Positions 17,406-25,481 of a stretch of 64,000 bases of DNA are shown in pieces (within the stretch, counting starts at the first letter, position 1; every line of letters starts with the position of its first letter). Origin of the DNA: Prevotella sp. MA2016 (lineage in GTDB: Bacteria > Bacteroidota > Bacteroidia > Bacteroidales > Bacteroidaceae). The stretch covers positions 1 to 64,000 of the forward strand of contig NZ_KK211036.1 in assembly GCF_000619825.1 (NCBI RefSeq), read 5' to 3'. The position numbers were made by a program, and so were the translations under genes. A model generated the notes under the pieces. The model was given only the letters and a program-made list of their open reading frames with translations, was not told the DNA's origin and searched no databases.

Positions 17406-18344
17406 TTATACGATGTACAAGTCGCTGATGCTCTTATTGTCGATGACGCGGCGGATGGCCTCGGCAAACATGTCGGCTACTGAGAGCTGCTTAACCTTGG
17501 CGCAACGCTGGGTATATGGAATTGAGTCGGTGAAGACAATCTCTTCGAGAGATGACTCCTGCACACGATCGCTGGCAGGACCGCTCATCACGCAGTGGCT
17601 GGCACAAGCGCGAACGGTGAGTGCACCATTCTCCTTCATCAGGTCGGCTGCCTTGGTGATGGTACCGGCGGTGTCAACCATATCGTCGATAATCACAACG
17701 TTCTTACCTTTCACATCACCGATAATCTGCATAGAAGCTACGACGTTGGCACGGGCACGTGTCTTGTTGCACAGTACCAGTGGGCAACCCAGATACTTGG
17801 CGTAGGTGTTGGCACGCTTTGAACCACCAACGTCTGGCGAAGCGATTACCAGCTCGTCGAGATTAAGCGACTCGAGGTAGGGGATGATAACGTTTGACGC
17901 ATACAGATGGTCAACAGGTACATCGAAGAATCCCTGAATCTGGTCGGCATGCAGGTCCATTGTGATAACACGGTTTACACCTGCAGCGCTCAGAAGGTCG
18001 GCCACCAGCTTGGCGCCAATGCTAACACGTGGTTTGTCCTTGCGGTCCTGACGGGCCCATCCGAAGTAAGGGATAACAGCATTGATGGTGCGGGCAGAAG
18101 CACGCTTGGCTGCATCAATCATCAGCAGCAGCTCCATCAAGTTGTCAGAATTGGGGTAGGTGCTCTGTACCAGGAATACATCGCGACCGCGGATGCTCTC
18201 CTCGTAAGAAACAGCAAACTCTCCATCAGAGAATTTAGTGATTTGCAACTGGCCTAATGGGCAACCCAGACTTTGGCAGATTCGCTCTGCCAGGTATCTC
18301 GTTGCTGTACCTGAGAATACCATATAAGAGCTTTGTTCACTCAT
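17406..18344 (-). CDS. prs: Ribose-phosphate pyrophosphokinase
   Basis: A 312-residue enzyme that makes PRPP from ribose-5-phosphate and ATP for purine, pyrimidine, His and Trp synthesis. It shows FSDGEFAV near the N-terminus, the ATP-loop residues YFGWARQDRKDKPR, the metal-binding MDLHADQIQGFFD segment, and the PRPP-binding loop DDMVDTAGT. The length matches class I PRPP synthetases. A DUF4369 lipoprotein gene lies immediately downstream, and a ThiE-like gene lies 44 bases upstream in the same direction. Confidence 0.97.
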   Translation of the reverse strand: MSEQSSYMVFSGTATRYLAERICQSLGCPLGQLQITKFSDGEFAVSYEESIRGRDVFLVQSTYPNSDNLMELLLMIDAAKRASARTINAVIPYFGWARQDRKDKPRVSIGAKLVADLLSAAGVNRVITMDLHADQIQGFFDVPVDHLYASNVIIPYLESLNLDELVIASPDVGGSKRANTYAKYLGCPLVLCNKTRARANVVASMQIIGDVKGKNVVIIDDMVDTAGTITKAADLMKENGALTVRACASHCVMSGPASDRVQESSLEEIVFTDSIPYTQRCAKVKQLSVADMFAEAIRRVIDNKSISDLYIV

Positions 18345-18388
18345 TTTTAATACCTATTTATATTTTATATATTAGTACTTTAGTTTCG

Positions 18389-19006
18389 CTAATCTATCGT
18401 TTTGCGCAGTTTCTCAAAGTGATTGAGCAAGGCTTTGTAGTCGATTTCATTGTGAATGTTGAACCTGTTCCACAGGTCGCCACATATCACCATGCCACCG
18501 AAACCTAGTTCCTTGATCTCTTTCACACGATCGAGATTCATACCTCCCAGAGCATATACTTTCTTATCGATAAGGCCCTGACTGGCTGCCTGACGCAACT
18601 CATCCATTGTGAACGACTGCTTCTCGTTTGCGTTGGTCTGACTGTCGAAGATAGAGTGAAGAAAAACGTAATTCGATTTCTTCTTGGTTTCCTTCAATTC
18701 ACTGATAGCATGACATGTGCGACTGATGTTGCCTTTATAGCCAACAGGAGCCTCGGTGTAAGCATCGTCTATATGAATGCCGCGCAAACGGTACTCTTCT
18801 TTCAGATAGAAGTGTCCATGCACGGTTATCTTGCTATGATAGTCGGAACCGAGTAGGGTCAATAAACGCTCAGAATACATGGGCGATGCACCTGGCTTGT
18901 ACAGGTGCAGATTATCCAATCCCTCCTCGAAGAGGTTCGCTAGAATCTTGTCCTCTTCGACGAAGAATGTGGGTTTCGTCATTACAATAAGCTTCATTTT
19001 TGCCAT
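18389..19006 (-). CDS. Thiamine phosphate synthase-like (ThiE/TenI family)
   Basis: A 205-residue TIM-barrel protein with LHLYKPGASPMYSERLLTLL and, near the C-terminus, VYALGGMNLDRVKEIKELGFGG, which corresponds to the phosphate-binding Gly-rich end of ThiE/TenI. The thiamine synthase cores are partly degenerate, so a paralogue with another activity is possible. The -7 box lies at 19024-19032, which excludes the TTG start at 19027; ATG 19006 has an AAAGAG-like site before it, and ATG 18997 (MKLIVM) is an equally reasonable start. No other thiamine genes are in view. Confidence 0.7.
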   Translation of the reverse strand: MAKMKLIVMTKPTFFVEEDKILANLFEEGLDNLHLYKPGASPMYSERLLTLLGSDYHSKITVHGHFYLKEEYRLRGIHIDDAYTEAPVGYKGNISRTCHAISELKETKKKSNYVFLHSIFDSQTNANEKQSFTMDELRQAASQGLIDKKVYALGGMNLDRVKEIKELGFGGMVICGDLWNRFNIHNEIDYKALLNHFEKLRKTID

Positions 19007-19023
19007 CTGTTCTCTTTCTAACT

Positions 19024-19032
19024 GCAAAATTA
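19024..19032 (-). promoter_or_regulatory. -7 element for the ThiE-like gene
   Basis: Minus-strand TAATTTTGC, 18 bases from the ATG at 19006. Confidence 0.55.
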
Positions 19033-19106
19033 CACAGATTTTTCGATATTCAGACTACTTTCAGCAAAAAAATGGCTATTAGGGTGCATTTTTCAGAAAG
19101 TTTTAG

Positions 19107-19115
19107 TAATTTTGC
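19107..19115 (+). promoter_or_regulatory. -7 element for fabD
   Basis: TAATTTTGC on the plus strand, giving a leader of about 75 bases that ends in an AT-rich 8/7-bp repeat. Confidence 0.55.
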
Positions 19116-19165
19116 ATCCTGAAAATAGCAAAATCGCTAAATTATCTCAATTAGAAATAAATAAT

Positions 19166-19195
19166 AATTAGTAAATTCATAAATTGTAAATTAAG
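19166..19195 (+). repeat. AATT-phased repeat abutting the fabD start
   Basis: AATT begins at 19166, 19174, 19182 and 19189, spacing 8, 8 and 7, and the last unit (AATTAAG) directly joins the ATG at 19196. It resembles the strict heptamer array at 52523-52557. Confidence 0.5.
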
Positions 19196-20086
19196 ATGAA
19201 AGCATTTGTTTTTCCCGGACAGGGAGCACAGTTTGTAGGAATGGGTAAGGATCTGTATGACACAAACCCACTGGCAAAGGAACTTTTTGAGAAGGCTAAC
19301 GAGATTCTCGGTTACCGCATCACCGATATTATGTTCGAGGGTACCGATGAGGAGCTCAAGCAGACTAAGGTTACTCAGCCTGCCGTGTTCCTTCATAGTG
19401 TTATCTCTGCACTCTGCATGGGCGAGGCTTTCGCTCCTGAGATGACTGCTGGTCACTCTCTGGGTGAGTTCTCGGCTCTGACTGCTGCTGGTGCTCTGAG
19501 TTTTGAGGACGGACTGAAGCTGGTTTACGCTCGTGCAATGGCTATGCAGAAGGCCTGCGAGGCTCAGCCATCTACCATGGCTGCCATCATCGCTCTGCCC
19601 GACGAGAAGGTTGAGGAGGTTTGCGCTGAGGTGAGCAAGCTGGGTAAGGGTATCGTTGTACCTGCCAACTATAACTGTCCTGGACAGCTGGTTATCAGCG
19701 GTAACGTTGAGGCTATCGAGGAGGCTTGCGAGCAGCTGAAGGCTGCTGGTGCTAAGCGCGCATTGGTGCTCAAGGTGGGCGGTGCTTTCCACTCGCCACT
19801 CATGCAGCCTGCTAAGGACGAGCTCCAGGCTGCTATCGAGGCTACTGAGATCAAAACTCCAAAGTGCCCTGTATATCAGAATGTTGATGCTAAGCCTCAT
19901 ACTGATCCTGCTGAGATCAAGGCTAACCTCATTGCACAGCTCACAAGCTCAGTTCGCTGGACTCAGAGCGTACAGAACATGATTGCTGATGGTGCCGACG
20001 ACTTCACAGAGTGTGGTCCTGGTAAGGCCCTCCAAGGCATGATCGCTAAGATCAACAAAGAGGTTTCTGCCCATGGCATCGCCTAA
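19196..20086 (+). CDS. fabD: Malonyl-CoA:ACP transacylase
   Basis: A 296-residue cytoplasmic acyltransferase that loads malonyl groups onto acyl carrier protein for fatty acid synthesis. It starts with FVFPGQGAQ, has the nucleophile elbow GHSLGE with Ser88, and the catalytic His199 in GGAFHSPLM. The length is normal. Codon bias suggests strong expression. The next gene, a GH13 amylase, starts 14 bases before the fabD stop, so the two are translationally coupled; no other fab gene is beside it. Confidence 0.96.
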   Translation: MKAFVFPGQGAQFVGMGKDLYDTNPLAKELFEKANEILGYRITDIMFEGTDEELKQTKVTQPAVFLHSVISALCMGEAFAPEMTAGHSLGEFSALTAAGALSFEDGLKLVYARAMAMQKACEAQPSTMAAIIALPDEKVEEVCAEVSKLGKGIVVPANYNCPGQLVISGNVEAIEEACEQLKAAGAKRALVLKVGGAFHSPLMQPAKDELQAAIEATEIKTPKCPVYQNVDAKPHTDPAEIKANLIAQLTSSVRWTQSVQNMIADGADDFTECGPGKALQGMIAKINKEVSAHGIA

Positions 20087-21728
20087 GATTATAGTTTATC
20101 AGGTTTTTACGCGACTTTATGGCAATCGTTGCACTAACCGCATAGAGGATGGTACGATAGCCGAGAATGGTTGCGGAAAACTGAACGACTTCACGCCCAC
20201 TGCCCTGAAGAAAATCAGGGAGATGGGCGTGAGCCATATTTGGTATACGGGTGTCATCAGGCATGCGTCGCAGACTGACTATAGTGCCTATGGTATTCCT
20301 AAGCAGCATCCGGCTGTGGTGAAGGGTAAGGCTGGATCGCCTTACGCCATCACCGACTACTATGATATCGACCCAGATTTGGCCGAGAACGTAGCGCAGC
20401 GTATGCAGGAGTTTGAAGCGCTTGTGGAGCGCACACATAAGGCAGGGATGAAGGTGATTATCGATTTCGTGCCTAACCACGTGGCGCGCCAGTATCACTC
20501 GATATGTAAGCCCGAAGGGGTGAAAGACTTGGGTGAGGGCGACAACCCACAGAACGGATTCGACCCGCAAAACAACTTCTACTACTGTCCTGGTCAGCGC
20601 TTTGCACCTTATCTCGACCTGTATCATGGCGAGAATGAGGCGTATCTGGAAGAGCCGGCGAAAGCTACGGGCAACGATTGCTTTAATAACGCACCAGGCA
20701 TGAACGACTGGTACGAAACGGTGAAGCTGAACTACGGTCTGGACTACTATGCCGGCAGAGTGGGGCATTTCGACCCTATACCCGACACATGGAACAAGAT
20801 GACGGAGATTCTGCTGTTCTGGGCGGCTAAGGGTATCGACGGTTTCCGCTGTGATATGGCTGAGATGGTGCCTGCTGCCTTCTGGCACTGGGCTACCAGT
20901 AAGGTGAAGAGCCGCTATCCCGACTGTGTGTTTATCGGTGAGGTGTATAATCCCGCAGAATATCGCAACTACCTGGGGGCTGGCTTCGATTATCTATATG
21001 ATAAAGTGGGCATGTATGACACGTTGCGCGGTGTGATGTGCGGATATCAGAACGTGCACGCTATCACTGGCGCCTGGCAGCAGACTGATGATATCAAGCA
21101 GCACATGCTCTACTTCCTGGAGAATCACGACGAACAGCGTATTGCCAGCGACTTCTTTGCTGGCGATGCACGTAAGGGTGTACCGGCACTTGTGGTGTCG
21201 GCCTTGCTGCAGCAGAACCCGCTGATGATTTACTTCGGACAGGAGTATGGCGAGCGTGGTATGGATAAGGAGGGCTTCAGCGGCTGCGACGGACGCACCA
21301 CCATCTTCGACTACTGGAGTGTGGATACGATAGTACGGGCGGCTCAGCGCAAATACACGCTTCGCGAAAAGCATCTCTATGATACCTACTGCAAGGTGAT
21401 GAACCTGGCGAAGAGTCAGAAGGCGGTGACCGACGGACTGATGTTCGACCTGATGTATGCCAACGGTCATCTGCAGCGGCAGTTTGCCTTTATTCGTAAG
21501 GCGGGAACTGAGGCGCTGTTGGTGGTGGTCAACTTCGACGATGCACCAGCTGCCATTGATGTGAACCTGCCTGCTCATGCCTTTGATTATCTGGGGCTGA
21601 AAGAGAAGACGGCAACGGCCGCAGATCTGCTGAAAGCACAAAAAGAAAAACTCGCTCTTAAGCGCGATAATGCGGTTAGATTAGAACTTGAGCCGCTTGG
21701 CGCTAAAGTGCTGAGTTTTAGAGTATAA
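20073..21728 (+). CDS. GH13 alpha-amylase-family enzyme
   Basis: A 551-residue glycoside hydrolase of clan GH-H without signal peptide, so cytoplasmic. The conserved regions are present: DFVPNHVAR, GFRCDMAEM with nucleophile Asp261, FIGEVY with acid/base Glu290, and ENHDEQR with Asp353. It would act on maltodextrin or glycogen fragments, in line with the glycogen synthase/phosphorylase pair 4 kb away. Its start overlaps fabD by 14 bases; an AAAGAGG sequence within fabD (about 20058-20064) is a plausible ribosome site. The pairing with fabD has no evident metabolic reason. Confidence 0.9.
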   Translation: MASPKIIVYQVFTRLYGNRCTNRIEDGTIAENGCGKLNDFTPTALKKIREMGVSHIWYTGVIRHASQTDYSAYGIPKQHPAVVKGKAGSPYAITDYYDIDPDLAENVAQRMQEFEALVERTHKAGMKVIIDFVPNHVARQYHSICKPEGVKDLGEGDNPQNGFDPQNNFYYCPGQRFAPYLDLYHGENEAYLEEPAKATGNDCFNNAPGMNDWYETVKLNYGLDYYAGRVGHFDPIPDTWNKMTEILLFWAAKGIDGFRCDMAEMVPAAFWHWATSKVKSRYPDCVFIGEVYNPAEYRNYLGAGFDYLYDKVGMYDTLRGVMCGYQNVHAITGAWQQTDDIKQHMLYFLENHDEQRIASDFFAGDARKGVPALVVSALLQQNPLMIYFGQEYGERGMDKEGFSGCDGRTTIFDYWSVDTIVRAAQRKYTLREKHLYDTYCKVMNLAKSQKAVTDGLMFDLMYANGHLQRQFAFIRKAGTEALLVVVNFDDAPAAIDVNLPAHAFDYLGLKEKTATAADLLKAQKEKLALKRDNAVRLELEPLGAKVLSFRV

Positions 21729-21767
21729 ACAAATCATCCCAACCGGTCTGGTTGGGATGATTTGTTT
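21727..21767. terminator. Perfect 18-bp bidirectional terminator
   Basis: The arms at 21727-21744 and 21750-21767 are perfectly complementary around the loop GGTCT, between the convergent GH13 and DUF2807 genes. Confidence 0.85.
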
Positions 21768-22432
21768 TAAAGTTCACTGATGCTACCTATACCCGTTCGC
21801 TTGGTGTTTTTATGTTTGGGATGACCAGCATAATCGAGTGAGCCAACACCTGAAACGTTGCCGTCAATCTCGTCGCTGGCATAGCACTTGATGCTGCCCA
21901 CGCCTGATACATTGGCCCTTACTTTCTGAACTTTGAAGTGCTCGGCTTCGATGCTGCCCACGCCGCTGTTGATCAGTACTGCTTCGTCGGCCACGCCGCT
22001 GATTGCAATCTCGCCAACGCCACTGACAACGGCTTCAAGGCGGTCGGTATCCAGGTTGTCGATGTTGATGCCAGAAGCACCGCTATTGATCACTTTGGTA
22101 AGGTCGGCAGTGTAAACCTTGATTTTTACATCTTTGGTATCGAGAGAGAGATTCTTCTTGGTGTAGCCGATGCGGAGCGCACTGTCGGCGCTGTCAAATT
22201 TGTAGTATTCTACATAGTTGTCGGGGGCGATGAGCTCTATGGTACCGCTCTTTTTCACGTCCTGAATGATATCTACATGACCCACGCAACTCATGTTTAC
22301 TGCTTCGAAAGCATCTACCTTATAGGTCTTGGTTACGATGTTGTCGCTGGGAGTAATCTTGTTGATACCCAGATCTACCTTACATGATGTGAGCGCTAAA
22401 ACGCAAACCATCAGAAACAAAATCTTTTTCAT
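21767..22432 (-). CDS. DUF2807 (head GIN) lipoprotein
   Basis: A 221-residue lipoprotein with lipobox LTSC (Cys near 17). The mature protein has the repeated beta-helix pattern of the putative auto-transporter adhesin head GIN domain (DUF2807), with the rungs SGVGEI, SGVGSI, SGVGSI and SGVGSL spaced about 20 residues apart. Function unknown, presumably surface or periplasmic. No clear -7 box is visible upstream. Confidence 0.85.
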   Translation of the reverse strand: MKKILFLMVCVLALTSCKVDLGINKITPSDNIVTKTYKVDAFEAVNMSCVGHVDIIQDVKKSGTIELIAPDNYVEYYKFDSADSALRIGYTKKNLSLDTKDVKIKVYTADLTKVINSGASGINIDNLDTDRLEAVVSGVGEIAISGVADEAVLINSGVGSIEAEHFKVQKVRANVSGVGSIKCYASDEIDGNVSGVGSLDYAGHPKHKNTKRTGIGSISEL

Positions 22433-22524
22433 ACTCTTTCTTATTTTAATTGGTTATTTTATCTGTTAGACGTAACAGACTGCCGAAAAGTTGCGAATAA
22501 TTTGTTTTTTATCGATTTAATTTG

Positions 22525-22533
22525 TATTTTTGT
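22525..22533 (+). promoter_or_regulatory. -7 element for the AlaX-like gene
   Basis: TATTTTTGT, with a TTTG at 22501-22504 in the -33 position. Confidence 0.6.
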
Positions 22534-22551
22534 GCCCAAAAATTTAATGAT

Positions 22552-23019
22552 ATGGCTGATTACGTATTCAATGAGCACAACAAAGAGGAGTTTCCACCAG
22601 CGCATACTGCTGAGCATCTGCTGAATCAAACCATGATTAGGATGTTTGATTGCGGACGTTCGTTTAATGCCCATGTGGAACGCAAGAAGAGTAAGATGAG
22701 TTTTCATCTTGACCAGAAACCTTCGCGACAGGACGAGCGGGAGATAGAGCGCCGTATGAACGAGCTGATAGCAGAAGACCTGCCCGTGACCTTTGAGTAT
22801 GTGACTCGCGACACATTGCCCGACGATGTAAGTGTCGACCGCCTGCCGGAAGATGCCTCAGAGACCATCAGATTGGTGCGTATCGGTGATTATGATGTGT
22901 GTCCCTGTATCGGTAAGCATGTGCGTTCTACCTCGCAGATAGGACGCTTCGAACTGTTGGGTACCAACTGGGACGAGCAGGAACGCTCGTTCAGGGTGCG
23001 TTTTAAGATAGTACAGTAA
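22552..23019 (+). CDS. AlaX-like alanyl-tRNA editing protein
   Basis: A 155-residue stand-alone tRNA-editing domain. The zinc ligands of the alanyl/threonyl-tRNA synthetase second additional domain are visible: HTAEH (His18, His22) and CPCIGKH (Cys119, His123). Such proteins hydrolyse Ser- or Gly-tRNA(Ala) in trans. The length fits the short AlaX type, which lacks the N-terminal synthetase-like domain. The start at 22552 (MADYVF) follows the -7 box; the frame open from 22522 begins before it. Monocistronic, with a strong terminator after it. Confidence 0.85.
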   Translation: MADYVFNEHNKEEFPPAHTAEHLLNQTMIRMFDCGRSFNAHVERKKSKMSFHLDQKPSRQDEREIERRMNELIAEDLPVTFEYVTRDTLPDDVSVDRLPEDASETIRLVRIGDYDVCPCIGKHVRSTSQIGRFELLGTNWDEQERSFRVRFKIVQ

Positions 23020-23020
23020 C

Positions 23021-23060
23021 AAAAAAAGAATCCCACTCAAATGAGCAGGATTCTTTTTTG
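23021..23060. terminator. Terminator after the AlaX-like gene
   Basis: AAAAAAGAATCC pairs with GGATTCTTTTTT (23048-23059), with an inner CTCA/TGAG stem. It also ends the convergent minus-strand gene. Confidence 0.8.
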
Positions 23061-23064
23061 GGGT

Positions 23065-24132
23065 TTATTGCTTGTGGATGGCTATCTTAGAGAATACCGG
23101 GTTGTGGTCGGAGTAGTTGACGTCGCGCTTGTAGTAGCTTACGGCCTGCATACCCTTGTCGTGGAAGATGTAGTCGATACGTACTTTCTTGTTGCCACCA
23201 CGGAAGGTGTACATAAATCCGCTACCAGCCTCAGTAAATCCGTCAACCTTATCGCCCAGCATGGTGTTATAGACGTAAGAGTAGGGCACATCGTTGAAGT
23301 CACCACATACGATGATAGGCTTTTCGCAATCACGCATGTCCATAGCCAGAACGTTGGCCTGGCCAGAACGGGCAATCATACCTAAGGTATAGTTGCCATA
23401 GAAGGCGCGCATCAGAGCGTTGCCCTCAATGTCGAGGCCCTGATTCATGAGCTTGCCGGCCTTGTGGAGTGTGCTGTTGATACCAGTAGTCTCCAAGTGG
23501 GCATTATACACACGGATGACGGTGCCTTGATAGTTTACCTCGGCCCACATAGCACTGTTGTTGGTCATCTCGAAGTTCATGTTCTTCGACTTGACGATGG
23601 GGTAGCGGCTATAGATCATCATGTCGCTCTCGCCCTGTGCCATATAGGGGAAATATTCTTTATACGATGTTGAGTTGAGTTTGTCGCCACACTGGTCGTT
23701 GTACTCCTGGAAGCAGACTACATCTACCTTCTGGCGCTTCATCTCGCTCAGGATGTCTTGTGCGATAAAGCCAGATGTTTCGCGACCGAACATGGCCACG
23801 TTGTAGGTGGCAATCTTGATGCCTTGAGTGGCTTCTGCATTCTCGTTGGCTGAACCGAACTGATAGATGGTTCCACTGTATGGAATACTGCTCAGGATGG
23901 CAATGACTGGAATAATGGCCCAGTGCCAACGGCGCATGATGAGCCAGTAGATAAGAAGCACTACATTGGCTGCTATCAGGATGGGCAGAGCATATACCAG
24001 CATGGCGCGTGCTGTATTACCAGCAGGCTGAACGTCACCTCCGTAGAGACCTACGATGGTGAAGATCATAACGAGAAGTGTAATAATAAGAATGGTGAAT
24101 GAAAAGTACTTTTGTACAGCTAGTTTTCCCAT
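23065..24132 (-). CDS. Membrane-anchored endonuclease/exonuclease/phosphatase
   Basis: A 355-residue protein. The first 110 residues contain three hydrophobic helices (FTILIITLLVMIFTIVG, ALPILIAANVVLLIYW and a third near WAIIPVIAIL). The remainder is an EEP-family domain with VVCFQEY (metal-binding Glu), then CGDFNDVP and the terminal YSDHNPV catalytic His/Asp motif. These proteins are phosphodiesterases of nucleic acids, lipids or phosphorylated metabolites; this topology is frequent in Bacteroidota and its substrate is unknown. ATG 24132 is preferred to the TTG at 24153, which overlaps the kinase stop. It follows the kinase gene by 17 bases. Confidence 0.8.
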   Translation of the reverse strand: MGKLAVQKYFSFTILIITLLVMIFTIVGLYGGDVQPAGNTARAMLVYALPILIAANVVLLIYWLIMRRWHWAIIPVIAILSSIPYSGTIYQFGSANENAEATQGIKIATYNVAMFGRETSGFIAQDILSEMKRQKVDVVCFQEYNDQCGDKLNSTSYKEYFPYMAQGESDMMIYSRYPIVKSKNMNFEMTNNSAMWAEVNYQGTVIRVYNAHLETTGINSTLHKAGKLMNQGLDIEGNALMRAFYGNYTLGMIARSGQANVLAMDMRDCEKPIIVCGDFNDVPYSYVYNTMLGDKVDGFTEAGSGFMYTFRGGNKKVRIDYIFHDKGMQAVSYYKRDVNYSDHNPVFSKIAIHKQ

Positions 24133-24149
24133 AAAAAGATATTTATAAA

Positions 24150-25406
24150 TCAATTGTCGAGATATTTGCCAACCAGCTCAATCAGGTTTTCTACCTTGAA
24201 TGGTTTGGCCATGAACTCATCGCAGCCTGCATTTCTGGCATCGCGGATGTTCTCTTCGAATGCATAGGCGCTCAGAGCTATCACTGGGGTGTCGGTATCT
24301 ACCTCTTTGATGATGCGGGTGGCATCAAGACCGTTCATCTCAGGCATACGGATGTCCATGAGTATCAGGTCGGGATGCTCTTCTTCGTTCAAAGTAACAG
24401 CTTCGATACCGTTGTGTGCACGAATCAGGCGATAACGCTTGTGGAGCACAATCTTTACCAGCTCGTAGTTGCTGTCCTCGTCTTCAGCCACCAGAATGGT
24501 CTTCTTGTTTCTGTCGTCGGGGCGACCGCTCACACGGATAGTACGCACATTGGATGTGGTGGTGTTGCGAGCTGGGGTCATGCCGCCAATGGTGCCCTCG
24601 AAGGGGAGAATGAAACGGAACAGGGCGCCTTTGCCAAGTTCTGACTCTACATAGATCTTACCGCCCAGCTTCTCAACGATAATCTTACAGAGTGCCAAGC
24701 CCAAGCCATAACCGTTGTTGCTGTTCTCGGCATCACGTGATACGTAGGTTGTGAAGATGTGCTGCAGGTCGTCGGGGGCTATACCTGTACCGGTGTCCTG
24801 AACAAAGAACTCGATATTTGTGCCTTCTTCGAGCATGCGGTAACCATACTTGATGCTACCCGAAGAGGTGTGTTTCAAAGCGTTGCTAATGAGGTTTGAG
24901 AATACCTGGGTGATGCGGTTGGCATCGGTATTGAATGTGACAGTCATGTTGGGCTGCTCCCATGAGAGCTTCACTGTCTCGGGGCAACGGAACTTAAAGA
25001 GGTTCTTGATGCTGTCGCATAGCTGGTTCAGATCGGTGCTGGTCTTCTTCATCACAATTTCGCCTGACTCTACACGCGAAAGGTCAAGAATCTCGTTGAC
25101 AAGGCTCTGCAGACGATTGTTGTTGCTCTCGATAATCTCGAAGAACTTCATACGGTCGTCTTGTGAGTCGGTCTCAACAAGCACACGTGAAAAACCTTCA
25201 ATAGCATTCAGTGGGGTGCGGATTTCATGGCTCATGTTAGCCAGGAAAAGCGATTTCATCTTACTCGCTTTTTCTGCCTTCTTAGCTTTCTCTTCATATT
25301 CGGTTAGCTTTTGATTCGCAATGTCTAGTTGCTCTTGGGCAATGGTAAGCTTGCGATTAGCATCGGCTAATTTTTGAAGCATAATTTCTTTTTCGCTGTA
25401 TTCCAT
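24150..25406 (-). CDS. Cytoplasmic hybrid histidine kinase (HK-REC)
   Basis: A 418-residue kinase with no membrane segment or sensor domain. Residues 1-50 are a coiled coil (LQKLADANRKLTIAQEQL), followed by the phospho-acceptor His60 in NMSHEIRTPLN, an ATP-binding domain with the N box, then G1 (DTGTGIAP) and G2 (GLGLALCK), and a C-terminal receiver domain with phospho-acceptor Asp351 in LILMDIRMPEMNG. With no output domain it must pass phosphate to another protein. ATG 25406 is chosen because the -7 box at 25433-25441 covers the upstream TTG. It is the first gene of a two-gene unit with the EEP gene. Confidence 0.85.
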   Translation of the reverse strand: MEYSEKEIMLQKLADANRKLTIAQEQLDIANQKLTEYEEKAKKAEKASKMKSLFLANMSHEIRTPLNAIEGFSRVLVETDSQDDRMKFFEIIESNNNRLQSLVNEILDLSRVESGEIVMKKTSTDLNQLCDSIKNLFKFRCPETVKLSWEQPNMTVTFNTDANRITQVFSNLISNALKHTSSGSIKYGYRMLEEGTNIEFFVQDTGTGIAPDDLQHIFTTYVSRDAENSNNGYGLGLALCKIIVEKLGGKIYVESELGKGALFRFILPFEGTIGGMTPARNTTTSNVRTIRVSGRPDDRNKKTILVAEDEDSNYELVKIVLHKRYRLIRAHNGIEAVTLNEEEHPDLILMDIRMPEMNGLDATRIIKEVDTDTPVIALSAYAFEENIRDARNAGCDEFMAKPFKVENLIELVGKYLDN

Positions 25407-25432
25407 GAGTCTCTTTAGCGCTATATTTCGCG

Positions 25433-25441
25433 ACAAAGGTA
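25433..25441 (-). promoter_or_regulatory. -7 element for the hybrid kinase
   Basis: Minus-strand TACCTTTGT, 26 bases before the ATG; an AAAGAG site lies just before the start codon. Confidence 0.6.
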
Positions 25442-25481
25442 ATGCTTTTTTTTTATATATGAAAGAAAAATGAAAAAAAAA

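Noticed and set aside
24133..24153. TTG starts for the EEP-family gene, the hybrid kinase, the YubB-like gene and the ThiE-like gene
   Set aside because: In three cases the TTG lies in the -7 promoter box and in the fourth it overlaps the upstream stop; an ATG with better context follows each time.
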